A DNA stretch of 64,000 nt from positions 372,001 to 436,000 of the forward strand of contig CBDFKJ010000009.1 in NCBI GenBank assembly GCA_965248805.1. Reading direction: 5' to 3'. The DNA comes from CBDFKJ01 sp965248805. GTDB lineage: Bacteria; Pseudomonadota; Alphaproteobacteria; UBA6615. Position 1 is the first letter of the stretch; each line of letters starts with the position of its first letter. Shown one piece after another: positions 27,027 through 36,219 of the stretch. The notes below the pieces were generated by a model. The model saw nothing but the letters and a program-made list of their open reading frames with translations. It was not told the DNA's origin and ran no database searches. Position numbers and translations under genes: made by a program.

Positions 27027-28625
27027 ATGAGCGCGTCCCGCGAAGGCGCCGCTGACGCCCCGGTCAGGTGCGCTCTGCTGTCGGTGTCCGACAAAGCGGG
27101 ATTGATCGATTTCGCGCGCGCGCTCGTCGGCCACCAGATAACGCTGCTATCGACGGGGGGCACGGCGGCGGCATTGCGCGAAGCCGGCCTGCCGGTCGTC
27201 GACGTGGCCGAGCGTACCGGATTTCCGGAAATGCTGGACGGTCGCGTCAAGACGCTGCATCCCATGATCCATGGCGGCATCCTGGCCCGGCGCGACAACG
27301 CGGCCCATGTCGAGGTGCTCGCCGCGCACGGCATCGACACGATCGAACTGGTCGCCGTCAATCTCTATCCGTTCGCCGCTACGGTGGCGGCGGGCCACGA
27401 CGCCGACACCTGCATCGAGAGCATCGACATTGGTGGCCCGTCGCTGATCCGCGCGGCAGCCAAGAACCTCGACTTCGTCACGGTCGTGACCGATCCCGCC
27501 GACTACGGCGCGGTTGCCGAGGCCTTGGAGAGAGGGAAGGGCACCACCAACCTGGAGCTACGGCAGCGGTTGGCGGCCAAGGCCTTCGCCCACTCAAGCG
27601 CCTACGACGCGGACATCGCCGCGTGGTTCGCAGCGCGGCAGGGCGAGCCGTTTGCGGACCCGTTCGTGTTCGGCGGCCGGCTCAAGCAGCGCATGAGCTA
27701 TGGCGAGAACCCGCACCAGCGCGCGGCGCTGTACACCACGCGCAATCCACGTCCGGGTGTGGCCGGCGCGACGCAATTGCAGGGCAAGGGGCTCAGCTTC
27801 AACAATGTACGCGATGCCGATGCGGCCCTGGAGCTGGTGGCGGAGTTCGACCGGCCGGCGGTGGCGATCGTCAAGCACGCCAATCCCTGCGGCGTGGCGC
27901 TTGGTGACACGCTGGAGGTGGCCTACGGCAAGGCGCTCGCCTGTGATTCCATGAGCGCTTTCGGGGGCGTGGTCGCCGGCAATCGCGAGATTGACGCGGC
28001 GACGGCGCAGGCCATCATCGGCATGCGCACCGACGTCGTGATCGGCCCGCAAGCCGACGATGGCGCGCGTCGGGTGCTGGCGGAGAAGCGCAACCTGCGT
28101 CTGCTGATTACCGGCGAGATGCCGGATCCGACCGCACCGCGCGTCGAGGTCGCAGCCATCGCCGGCGGCTTCCTGCTGCAGGATGGCGATGGCGGCCGTG
28201 TGAGCGCAGGCGAGCTGCGCAGGGCCACGCTGCGCGCGCCTGACGATCGCGAAGTGGCTGACCTGCTGTTCGCTTGGCGCGTGTGCAAGCACGTCCGATC
28301 GAACGCCATCGTCTTCGCCAAGGACGGTGCAACGGTCGGCATCGGCGCCGGACAGATGAGCCGGGTCGATTCGGTACGCGTTGCCGCATGGAAAGCGCGC
28401 GAGGCGGCAGAGGCGGCGGGCGTGAGCGTGTCGCGCACCGATGGCTCGGTCGTTGCCTCGGACGCGTTCTTTCCGTTTGCCGACGGTGTTCTGGCGGCGC
28501 TCGATGCGGGCGCTACCGCAGTCATCCAACCCGGCGGCGCGATGCGCGATCAGGAGGTGATTGCCGCCGTCGACGAGCGCGGTGCGGCCATGGTGTTCAC
28601 CGGGATGCGGCACTTCCGCCACTAG
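27027..28625 (+). CDS. purH: Bifunctional AICAR formyltransferase / IMP cyclohydrolase
   Basis: This enzyme catalyses the last two steps of de novo IMP synthesis. The 532-residue product shows the cyclohydrolase domain (SVSDKAGLIDFARAL, STGGTAAAL, GRVKTLHPMIHGGILARRDN) and the transformylase domain (YGENPHQRAALY, VKHANPCGVALG, FGGVVAGNREID, CKHVRSNAIVFAKDG, ending PGGAMRDQEVIAAVDERGAAMVFTGMRHFRH). The His/Lys of the KHANPCG block are catalytic in the transformylase. It begins 8 bases after the CapD-like gene; its natural neighbour would be the heparinase gene 6.6 kb upstream. Confidence 0.97.
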   Translation: MSASREGAADAPVRCALLSVSDKAGLIDFARALVGHQITLLSTGGTAAALREAGLPVVDVAERTGFPEMLDGRVKTLHPMIHGGILARRDNAAHVEVLAAHGIDTIELVAVNLYPFAATVAAGHDADTCIESIDIGGPSLIRAAAKNLDFVTVVTDPADYGAVAEALERGKGTTNLELRQRLAAKAFAHSSAYDADIAAWFAARQGEPFADPFVFGGRLKQRMSYGENPHQRAALYTTRNPRPGVAGATQLQGKGLSFNNVRDADAALELVAEFDRPAVAIVKHANPCGVALGDTLEVAYGKALACDSMSAFGGVVAGNREIDAATAQAIIGMRTDVVIGPQADDGARRVLAEKRNLRLLITGEMPDPTAPRVEVAAIAGGFLLQDGDGGRVSAGELRRATLRAPDDREVADLLFAWRVCKHVRSNAIVFAKDGATVGIGAGQMSRVDSVRVAAWKAREAAEAAGVSVSRTDGSVVASDAFFPFADGVLAALDAGATAVIQPGGAMRDQEVIAAVDERGAAMVFTGMRHFRH

Positions 28626-29931
28626 CGGACTGCACGACCGGCACTGTGAACAGCAGCAGGCCGCCGGCGATCAGGAACGGCAGCACGGTCGCCAGACCCC
28701 AGCGCTGGCTTCCGGTCGCCAGCGTCACCAGACCCACCAACCACGGGCCAACGAAGGCGGTCGCCTTGCCGGACAGGGCGTAGAGACCGAACATCTCGGT
28801 CTCCATGCCGGTGGGCGCGATGCGCGCCATCAGCGATCGGCTGGCGGCCTGCGCCGGGCCGAAGAAGATGCCGAGTGCCGCGCCCAGGATCCAAAACCAT
28901 AGGGTCGATTGGATCAACAGGATGGGGATGCCGACGGCGACGATACCGATGATCGCAATCAGCACGGTCGGCTTGGCGCCGATCTTGTCATCGATCCAAC
29001 CAAAACTAAAGGCACCGATGCCCGCGGTGACATTGAGCAATAGGCCGAACGTAATGACTTGCTCCATGTCCATGCCGATCGTGCCGGCGGCGTAGATGCC
29101 GCCGAAGATGAACAGTGTGTTGATGCCGTCGATGTAGAGCATGCGCGCCAGCAGGAATCGCGCCACCAACTCATAGCGCCTGAGATGCCGCAGCGTCTGC
29201 CACAGCGCCGCCATTCCCGCTTTCATAGCCGGCATCGCGCCGTGCCCTTCGCCGGCGCGTTCGGGCACGAACAGGAACACGGGCAGGCTGAACAGCGCGA
29301 TCCAGACCGCCACCAGGGGGCCTGCGATGCGCACGTGCTGTGCCTGCGCCTTGTCGAGGCCGAAGGGCGGCGTCTCGACCTGAATGAACACGAACAGGAT
29401 CACCGCCAAACAGACCAGGCCGCCGAAGTAGCCCAGCCCCCACGCCCAGCCGGAGACGCGTCCCAACCAGCTTTCGGGTGCCAATCCGGGCAGCATGGCG
29501 TTGTAGAACACCATGCCGATCTCGAACGAGAAGACGGCAATACCGACCAGCCACAGCATGAGGACCGCATCGTCGGCTTGTGGGCGGACGCGCCACAACA
29601 TCGCCGAGCACACGATGATCGCCAGTGTGCAGACCGCGAGCCACGCCTTGCGGCGGCCGCCATGATCTGCAATTGCGCCCAGCAGCGGGCTGACGAGCGC
29701 GACCAATAGCGCCGCGGTGCCCTGCATCGTGCCCCATTGATTGGTGGCGACGGTCGGGTCGTCGGCGACGGCTTGTGTGAAGTAGGCGGCGAAAACGAAC
29801 GTGGTCACGACAGCCGGGAACGGCGAGTTGGCCCAGTCGTAGAGGCACCAGGAAACGATGGGCCCGCGCGCAACGGGCTGTCCCGGCTTGGTGGATTCAG
29901 CGCTGGTAAGGGTGGCGCCCGACTCGCTCAT
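28597..29931 (-). CDS. UMF1-type major facilitator superfamily permease
   Basis: An inner-membrane protein of 444 residues with about 11–12 hydrophobic segments. The start region SWCLYDWANSPFPAVVTTFVFAAYF is diagnostic of the UMF1/Atg22-like MFS group, followed by SPLLGAIADHGGRRK (the MFS loop 2–3 motif). The substrate is unknown. Its stop lies inside purH: the two convergent genes overlap by 29 bases at their 3' ends. It is the last gene of a long minus-strand run that begins at otsB. Confidence 0.88.
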   Translation of the reverse strand: MSESGATLTSAESTKPGQPVARGPIVSWCLYDWANSPFPAVVTTFVFAAYFTQAVADDPTVATNQWGTMQGTAALLVALVSPLLGAIADHGGRRKAWLAVCTLAIIVCSAMLWRVRPQADDAVLMLWLVGIAVFSFEIGMVFYNAMLPGLAPESWLGRVSGWAWGLGYFGGLVCLAVILFVFIQVETPPFGLDKAQAQHVRIAGPLVAVWIALFSLPVFLFVPERAGEGHGAMPAMKAGMAALWQTLRHLRRYELVARFLLARMLYIDGINTLFIFGGIYAAGTIGMDMEQVITFGLLLNVTAGIGAFSFGWIDDKIGAKPTVLIAIIGIVAVGIPILLIQSTLWFWILGAALGIFFGPAQAASRSLMARIAPTGMETEMFGLYALSGKATAFVGPWLVGLVTLATGSQRWGLATVLPFLIAGGLLLFTVPVVQSASGGSAASR

Positions 29932-29973
29932 CTTGGGCGCACCATAACCAGTCGCCGCCCGCGCCGAAACGGA

Positions 29974-30732
29974 CTATGTGATGCCGAGCGCGTCGGCCGT
30001 CAAACGCGTGCGCGCACGCGCCTCGAACGCGTCGGCAAGCTCCGGATACTTGCGTCTGAGGTAGGCCTGCGACTTCTGCCGCAACACCTTCAGCGCCCGA
30101 ATCTCGTCCCGAACGCGATCGGCGGATTTGTCGAACTCGCCGATGTCGAACTGGATCAGCCTGTCGCCGACATAGCCGTAGTTGTTATGAAAGTTGAAGC
30201 TATCCTCGGTTATGCCCTTGCGCCAGATGTGGCCGATCAACGCGACCACGTCGTCGAGGATACGCAGGCTGCCGTCACGGTCGCCGGCGTGCTCGCAGGC
30301 CTTGATGCGCGCGCGCACGAGCTCGGCGTGATGCTGCACAATGTAGCTGTCGGAGTCGGCGTCGAGTCGCTTCTCACCGTTGATCGTCACCTCTAGGTCC
30401 GCGAAGTCGGTCGTCGCCCCAAGGTGAAGGTACAGGAGCCCCGTTTCCTCGGTCAGCTCGGCGGCTGCGAGACGGTAGCTGCTCTGTGCCCGCGCAAGCA
30501 TCACGCGCGCCGCCGCGATCGGATCGTCGCGACTGGACGCCGCCTTTAGTCGCGCAAGATCGTCGTCTTCATCGACAAACCAATCGACGAAGTCCTCCGC
30601 ACTGTTCAGGATCTTGAGCACGTAACGGTCATCCGCCGCGACGTAGGCGCGCACCTTGGCGCCACGTGCCAGGTAGCGGAACGGCTGCGACAGCACTGCG
30701 CCTACGCGCTGTGGCGGCCACAGGCTAGCCAT
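29974..30732 (-). CDS. Conserved protein of unknown function
   Basis: I do not recognise this 252-residue protein with confidence. It has no signal peptide and no membrane helix. Notable blocks are LARGAKVRAYVAADDRYVLKIL near the N-terminus, TGLLYLHLGAT, a DSYIVQHHAEL segment, and FNFHNNYGYVGDRLIQFDIGEFDKSADRVRDEI near the C-terminus. The arrangement of a KI(L) strand, a helical middle and a late N…D-containing strand is loosely reminiscent of a kinase-like fold, but no catalytic motif can be assigned. The ATG overlaps the MATE gene stop by 8 bases, so it is translated from the same mRNA. Confidence 0.75.
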   Translation of the reverse strand: MASLWPPQRVGAVLSQPFRYLARGAKVRAYVAADDRYVLKILNSAEDFVDWFVDEDDDLARLKAASSRDDPIAAARVMLARAQSSYRLAAAELTEETGLLYLHLGATTDFADLEVTINGEKRLDADSDSYIVQHHAELVRARIKACEHAGDRDGSLRILDDVVALIGHIWRKGITEDSFNFHNNYGYVGDRLIQFDIGEFDKSADRVRDEIRALKVLRQKSQAYLRRKYPELADAFEARARTRLTADALGIT

Positions 30733-32062
30733 CAGCGACCGCCCATTCGATGCGTGGATAATAGGCGCCGAGTGTCAAGCCGCCCGCCACATAGAACACC
30801 ATCAAGCCAAGCCAAAGGCCGTGGTTGCCCCATGCCTCGCTCATCAACCAGATGACCGGGAGATAGACCGCGAGCGAGGCGATCATGGCGTTGCGCATCT
30901 CGGGACCCCGGGTCGCGCCGATGAACACGCCGTCGAGCGTAAAGGCGGCAACGGACACGACCGGCATCGCAACTAGCCACGGCAAGTATCGCGCGATCTC
31001 GGCACGGATTTCGACCAGGTCGGTCATCGCCGCCGCGATCCACTGCCCGGCGGCGGCGTAGATCGCCGCGACCAGCAGCGCCACGGCACCGCTGCAAACG
31101 AGGGCGGCAACGACGGCGCGGCGAAAGGTGGAGCGGTCGCCGGCGCCGTGGGCCTGGCCGACGAGCACCGTCGCGGCGTGGGCAAAACCATCGAGGCCGA
31201 AGGCGGCGAAATGCACGAAATTGATCAGCACCGCGTTGGCCGCCAACACCTCGGTGCCGAGTGCCGCACCGCGCACTACGAAATGGCCCATGCCCAACAG
31301 CAGGCCGAGCGTGCGCAGGAAGATGTTGAAGTTGACGCGCATCATCCGGATCATGGTGGCGGGTTGCAGGATAGCGTCCAGCCGCCACGCGCCACCTAGC
31401 CGGCGCAATGAACGTCCGACTAAGACGACGCCGAGAACGAGTCCTGCGGTCTCGGCGATGACGGTCGCCGCCGCCACACCTTCGATGCCCCAGCCGAGGC
31501 CGACCACGAACAGGAGGTCGAGCGCGATGTTGACGCCGTTGATCGCGACTTGCAGGACCAACGTCGTTCGCGGACGCTGCATGCCCAGCAGCCAGCCGAG
31601 AATGGCGTAGTTGACCAGCGTTGCCGGCGCGCCCCAGATGCGCACCGCGAAATAGGCGCCGGCCAAGGTTTCGACACCGGGTTCGGCGTCGACCACCCAC
31701 AGGGCGAATGCAAGCGCCGGTACTTGCAGCGCGATCGCGGCCAGCCCGAGCGCGCCGCCCATCAGCACCGCCTGACCGAGGACGGTGCGGATGCGCCGGA
31801 GGTCGCCGCCACCACTGGCCTGCGCAACGAAGCCCATCGTTCCCATGCGCAGGAAGCCCAATCCCCAATAGAGAAAGTTGAAGATCATGGCGCCGACGCT
31901 GACCGCACCGAGGAAGGCCGGATCCGGTAGGTGCCCCATCACCGCCGTGTCCACGGCGCCCAATAGGGGCACGGTGAGGTTCGAGAGAATGAGCGGCCAT
32001 GAGAGCGTCCAGACGCGGCGCAGCCAGTTGATCGGCGCTTCGGCGGCCGCCGCCGCCGTCAC
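30725..32062 (-). CDS. MATE-family (DinF-like) multidrug/toxin efflux transporter
   Basis: An inner-membrane antiporter with 12 predicted hydrophobic segments in two six-helix halves (445 residues). The start region WTLSWPLILSNLTVPLLGAVDTAVMGHL is the family signature of the DinF subgroup; VLVGQAHGAGDRSTFRR is in the second half. The GTG at 32062 overlaps the upstream TGA (GTGA) and places the first helix ~20 residues in; the frame is open further upstream only because it reads through the preceding gene. The transported compound is unknown. Confidence 0.9.
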   Translation of the reverse strand: MTAAAAAEAPINWLRRVWTLSWPLILSNLTVPLLGAVDTAVMGHLPDPAFLGAVSVGAMIFNFLYWGLGFLRMGTMGFVAQASGGGDLRRIRTVLGQAVLMGGALGLAAIALQVPALAFALWVVDAEPGVETLAGAYFAVRIWGAPATLVNYAILGWLLGMQRPRTTLVLQVAINGVNIALDLLFVVGLGWGIEGVAAATVIAETAGLVLGVVLVGRSLRRLGGAWRLDAILQPATMIRMMRVNFNIFLRTLGLLLGMGHFVVRGAALGTEVLAANAVLINFVHFAAFGLDGFAHAATVLVGQAHGAGDRSTFRRAVVAALVCSGAVALLVAAIYAAAGQWIAAAMTDLVEIRAEIARYLPWLVAMPVVSVAAFTLDGVFIGATRGPEMRNAMIASLAVYLPVIWLMSEAWGNHGLWLGLMVFYVAGGLTLGAYYPRIEWAVADG

Positions 32063-33843
32063 CGCCCCACCGCATAGGCCTGTTGAAAGCGCGGGTGCGC
32101 CGCAGCTGTGAGGATGGTGTCGCCGTTTCGCCGCTCGCAGCCGACGGCGGTGAGCCGACCGAGCGCCCAAGGGCCGGCATCCTCCAGGCGATGACCGCGC
32201 CGCGCCAAGTCATTCAGTGTCGCCTCAGGAAATCGCGATTCGATCGCGACGCTGCCCGGCTTCGCGCGCCGGGGAAAGAAGCTCGACGGGTGATGGTCGC
32301 TGTGGAACAGCGGCGCGTCGACCGCTTCGGCCAGGTTCATGCCGTAGTGGACGATGCGCAGGAACAGGCTCAGCGCCCATTGGTCCTGCTGGTCGCCGCC
32401 GGGCGTGCCGAACGCCAGCACTGGCGCACCGTCCCGCAGCGCCAGGCCGGGGCTCAGCGTTGTCCGCGGCCGCGCGCCCGGCATCAGGGTCGTAGCAAGA
32501 CCGTCCTGCAGCCAAAACATCTGCGCGCGCGTGCCCAGCGACATGCCGAGCGACGGGATTACGGGCGAGGATTGCAGCCAGCCGCCGCTGGGCGTGCACG
32601 AGATCATATTGCCGTGGTGATCGGCGACGTCGAGATGCGCCGTGTCGCCGTCGGGCGGATGGGTCGGATCGCCCAGCCCGGCCGTCGGCGGGGCACTCGG
32701 GTTCATGTCGACGCCGAATGCCGGCAGCTTCGGCCGGTGTCCGTCCGGGTTGCCGGGACGAAGGTCCAGGGAGGCCTGCTCACCGATCAGTGCGCGCGGC
32801 GCGTCATTGTAAGTATCTGACAGCAGTGCCGACAACGGCACATCAACAAAGTCTGGGTCGCCGTACCAAGCCTCGCGGTCGGCCATCGCGAGTTTGCAGG
32901 CTTCGATCTGTGTGTGCGCAAATTCGGCTCCCAACGGATCCATTGTCGCGACATCGAAGCCCTTGAGCAGCGCCAGCTGTTGGAGAAAGACCGGACCCTG
33001 GCTCCACGGCCCGCATTTGCACACGGTCAGGCCATGGTAGTCGTAGGTCACGGGTTCTTCGTATCGCGCCCGCCAAGCCGACATGTCGCTTCCAGTGAGC
33101 AAGCCACCGTGGCGTTCCCCCGACGCGTCTAGCCATAGCGTGGTGCGGCAGAAGTCATCGATCGCCTCGGCCACGAAACCGTCGTAAAATGCGGTCCGTG
33201 CCGCCTCGATCTGGGCGTCGCGGCCGCCGCCGGCGGCTTCGCCCTCGCGCAGCAACCTTTCATATGTATCCGCCAGCACCGGATTGCGCAGTAGCGCGCC
33301 CGTTGCCGGCGTCGCGCCGTTCGCAAGATAGGTCGCCGCTGAATGCCTCCACTCGTTGCGGAACAGATCGGCGACCGCGGCGATAGCGCGTTGCAGCATG
33401 GGCACCACCGCGTAGGCGTCTCTCGCATAGCCGATCGCCGGTGCCATGACGTCGCGTAGGCCAAGCATACCGTGGTCGCGCAGCAAAAGCATCCAGGCGT
33501 CAAACGCGCCCGGTACCACCGCGGGCAACAACCCGTTGCCGGGGATGAGGCCGAGGCCAAGTGCGCGGAACTGCGAAATTGTCGCCGCCGCGGGCGCAAC
33601 ACCCTGACCGCAGACGACCTGCGTCCGCCCGGTTCGGGCGCTGTGGAACACCGCGGGCATGTCGCCGCCCAGACCGTTCTGGTGCGGCTCTACGACCTGC
33701 AGCGCAAAGCCGGCCGCGGCCGCGGCGTCGAAGGCGTTGCCGCCCAACTCGAACATGCGCCAGCCAGCCATGGTCGCCAGCCAGTGGGTCGTCGCAATGA
33801 CGCCGTGCGTGCCGCGAATCTCCGGCCGGGTGGTGAAGCTCAT
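32059..33843 (-). CDS. Gamma-glutamyltransferase-family Ntn hydrolase
   Basis: The 594-residue product follows the GGT fold: MATTHWLATMAGWRMFELGGNAFDAAAAA-type start (ATTHWLATMAGWRMFELGG), EPHQNGLGGDMPAVF, and the autocleavage site GDTAHLDVADHHGNMIS with the catalytic Thr. These are followed by SLGMSLGTRAQMFWL, LSPGLAL, and TPGGDQQDQWALSLFLRIVHYGM. There is no obvious signal peptide, unlike classical periplasmic GGT. Relatives cleave gamma-glutamyl bonds or acylated side chains; substrate not assigned. It lies 14 bases after glk and overlaps the MATE gene. Confidence 0.9.
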   Translation of the reverse strand: MSFTTRPEIRGTHGVIATTHWLATMAGWRMFELGGNAFDAAAAAGFALQVVEPHQNGLGGDMPAVFHSARTGRTQVVCGQGVAPAAATISQFRALGLGLIPGNGLLPAVVPGAFDAWMLLLRDHGMLGLRDVMAPAIGYARDAYAVVPMLQRAIAAVADLFRNEWRHSAATYLANGATPATGALLRNPVLADTYERLLREGEAAGGGRDAQIEAARTAFYDGFVAEAIDDFCRTTLWLDASGERHGGLLTGSDMSAWRARYEEPVTYDYHGLTVCKCGPWSQGPVFLQQLALLKGFDVATMDPLGAEFAHTQIEACKLAMADREAWYGDPDFVDVPLSALLSDTYNDAPRALIGEQASLDLRPGNPDGHRPKLPAFGVDMNPSAPPTAGLGDPTHPPDGDTAHLDVADHHGNMISCTPSGGWLQSSPVIPSLGMSLGTRAQMFWLQDGLATTLMPGARPRTTLSPGLALRDGAPVLAFGTPGGDQQDQWALSLFLRIVHYGMNLAEAVDAPLFHSDHHPSSFFPRRAKPGSVAIESRFPEATLNDLARRGHRLEDAGPWALGRLTAVGCERRNGDTILTAAAHPRFQQAYAVGR

Positions 33844-33857
33844 GATGGGACCACGCG

Positions 33858-34817
33858 CTAGCGCGCGTTATCGAGCAGCGCCGCCAGTCCCAACAGTGCG
33901 GGCGAGGGCCGTGTGATCACATAGGTCGGTATCGACGCCATGTACGCCTCAAACCGCCCCTTGGCCTCGAACCGCGCGCGGAAATGCGCGCCGTCGAACG
34001 CCTCGCCCATCTTGTTGACGACACCACCGCCGATGTATACGCCGCCGCGCGCGCCCAAGGTCAGCGCCAAGTCGCTGGCCGCGGTGCCGAGCAGGGCCGC
34101 GAACATCCGCGTCGCCTTCAGGCATAGCGCGTTCTCGTGCGATTGTTCGGCGATCTGGTCCGCGCTCAGTGGCTGTGTCGGCGCCCCTTCCATTTCCGCC
34201 ATGGCCGCGTACAGGCTCTCCAGGCCCGGCCCGGAAACGACGCGTTCGGCCGAGATGTGGCCGTAATTGGCGCGCAGGTGCGCCAGGATCGCCGCCTCGG
34301 CATCGTCACTGGCGGCCATCGTGACGTGTCCGCCCTCGGTCGCCAGTGGGATCCAGCGCTCGCCCGACCAAACCAGTCCGGCGACGCCGAGGCCGGTGCC
34401 GGGACCGATTGCCGCGATGGGCGCATGCTCGGCGGGTGCGCCGCCGCCGATCTGGGTGCGTTCATCCGTGCCCAGCCTGGGCACGGCGAGCGCAATGGCG
34501 GCGCAGTCGTTGATGACCTCCAACCGAGCGATGCTAAACCGGCGGCGCAGCCCCGATATCGTGAAGTCCCAGCCGAAGTTGGTCAGCGCCACGCGGTCGC
34601 CGTCGATCGGACAGGCGAAACAGAATGCGGCCTCGCGCGGTATCTCCATCTGGCCGGTGCGGTCCAGGTAGGAACGCACCGCTTCCTCGAACGTGGAAAA
34701 ATTGCCGTTGTGGAACACCATCGTGGTGATGATCGCGCCGTCGGCCGTCAGCTTGGCGAACCGCGAATGGGTTCCGCCGACATCAGCGATAATCGCCTTT
34801 ATCTGGCTCTGGCTCAT
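33858..34817 (-). CDS. glk: Glucokinase
   Basis: This enzyme phosphorylates glucose to glucose-6-phosphate with ATP. The 319-residue product is of the proteobacterial Glk type: ADVGGTHSRFAKL (phosphate-binding), CPIDGDRVALTNFGWDFTISGL, EVINDCAAIAL with the catalytic Asp, IGPGTGLGVAGL, and TEGGHVTMAASDDAEAAI. It lies 4 bases after otsA; with GH15 upstream it could trap glucose released from a glucan or trehalose and feed glucose-6-phosphate back to OtsA. Confidence 0.94.
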   Translation of the reverse strand: MSQSQIKAIIADVGGTHSRFAKLTADGAIITTMVFHNGNFSTFEEAVRSYLDRTGQMEIPREAAFCFACPIDGDRVALTNFGWDFTISGLRRRFSIARLEVINDCAAIALAVPRLGTDERTQIGGGAPAEHAPIAAIGPGTGLGVAGLVWSGERWIPLATEGGHVTMAASDDAEAAILAHLRANYGHISAERVVSGPGLESLYAAMAEMEGAPTQPLSADQIAEQSHENALCLKATRMFAALLGTAASDLALTLGARGGVYIGGGVVNKMGEAFDGAHFRARFEAKGRFEAYMASIPTYVITRPSPALLGLAALLDNAR

Positions 34818-34821
34818 GGGC

Positions 34822-36219
34822 TCAGGCCGCCACCGGCGCGGCGTCGAGGGCGTCGAGGAATCGTTCGCGCCAGCTGTCGATGTTCTCGGTGGTGATGTTG
34901 CTCATCATCTCGTGCCAACGTTCGGTACGCTCCTGCAAAGAGAGGGAAAGTCCGCGCGCGATCGCCTCGGCAATTTCGTCGATGTCATAGGGGTTGACCA
35001 ATAGCGCCTCGTGCAATTGCGTCGCCGCACCGGCGAACTCCGACAACACCAGCACACCCGGGTCTTGGGGATCCTGTGCGGCGACGTATTCCTTTGCGAC
35101 CAGGTTCATGCCGTCGCGCGATGGCGTGACCAGGCCGACGCGCGCCAGGCGATAGAATCCGATCAACGTGCGGCGCTTGACGCTGCGGTTGAGATAACGG
35201 ATCGGGACCCAGTCGAACTCGGCGAACCGACCGTTGACCCGTCCCGCCGTCTCCTCCAGCTCGCGGCGAATCTCCGCGTACTCCGGCACGTCACTGCGCG
35301 TCGGTGGCGCGATCTGCATGAATGTCGCCGAGTTTCGGTAAGTCGGGTAGCGCTCCAGCAATCGCTCGAAGGCATCGAAACGCTGCACCAGCCCCTTCGA
35401 GTAGTCGAGACGATCGACGCCGATGATCAGGTCTCGGCTGCCGAGCGATTCGCGCAAGCGACGCGCCGGCGGCGTATCGGCCGCACCGGCGCCGATTTGC
35501 ACGACGTTGTCGGTGTCGATGCCGATCGGCAGTGCCAGCGCCTTCAACTGCCGTCCGAAGGCGCGAACGGTCCCGTCGGCGAGCACCGTGCCTTTGGCAA
35601 TATGGCGAACGTATTCCACAAAGCCGCGCAAATCGCGGTCGGTCTGGAACGCCACCACGTCGTACGCGCACAGCGAACGTACGAGTTGCGCATGGCTGGG
35701 CAACGCCTCGATCACCTCGCAAGCCGGGAACGGCGTGTGCAGGAAGAACCCGATGCGCCCGTCGATGCCGGCCCGGCGCAACTCCTCACCCAGCGGGATC
35801 AAATGGTAGTCGTGCACCCAGACATGGTCATCGTCGAGGAGCATTGGGCGCAAGGTGCTCGCGAACAGAGCGTTCACCCGCAGATAGCCGGCATACTCGC
35901 GCCGGTCGAACGCGGTCAGATCCAACCGGTAGTGAAACAGGGGCCAAAGGACACGGTTGGCGAAACCGCCGTAGTATTCATCGTAGTCGCGTTCGGTCAG
36001 GTCGATGGTCGCGTAGGCGAGCTTGCCGACTTCCACCATCTTCGGTCGGCTGGCGGGCTGCTCGCTGATTTCGCCGGACCAACCGAACCAGATACCGCCA
36101 TGCTGCTTCAATGCCGCCAGCACACCGACGGCCAGCCCGCCCGCGCTGGGCTTGCCCTCGTCGACGGGCGCAACGCGGTTCGAGACGACGATGAGACGGT
36201 TCAAAAGGCGTGCTCCCAA
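34822..36219 (-). CDS. otsA: Trehalose-6-phosphate synthase
   Basis: A GT20 enzyme joining UDP-glucose and glucose-6-phosphate to trehalose-6-phosphate. The 465-residue product has RLIVVSNRVAPV, GGLAVGVLAAL, VWVHDYHLIPLGEELRRAG, GVDRLDYSKGLVQRFDAFERLL, and TPSRDGMNLVAKEYVAAQ. It overlaps the upstream GH15 gene by 19 bases if the ATG at 36219 is used. A TTG at 36204, whose bases also form the GH15 stop (TTGA), would give MNRLIVVSNRV and fits the family length better. Product is an osmoprotectant precursor; OtsB is two genes upstream. Confidence 0.94.
   Translation of the reverse strand: MGARLLNRLIVVSNRVAPVDEGKPSAGGLAVGVLAALKQHGGIWFGWSGEISEQPASRPKMVEVGKLAYATIDLTERDYDEYYGGFANRVLWPLFHYRLDLTAFDRREYAGYLRVNALFASTLRPMLLDDDHVWVHDYHLIPLGEELRRAGIDGRIGFFLHTPFPACEVIEALPSHAQLVRSLCAYDVVAFQTDRDLRGFVEYVRHIAKGTVLADGTVRAFGRQLKALALPIGIDTDNVVQIGAGAADTPPARRLRESLGSRDLIIGVDRLDYSKGLVQRFDAFERLLERYPTYRNSATFMQIAPPTRSDVPEYAEIRRELEETAGRVNGRFAEFDWVPIRYLNRSVKRRTLIGFYRLARVGLVTPSRDGMNLVAKEYVAAQDPQDPGVLVLSEFAGAATQLHEALLVNPYDIDEIAEAIARGLSLSLQERTERWHEMMSNITTENIDSWRERFLDALDAAPVAA

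Noticed and set aside
30732..32213. A 493-codon minus-strand frame rich in Arg
   Set aside because: It is the alternative frame of the MATE gene; the composition (R/G/A-rich, no helices) is typical of a shadow.
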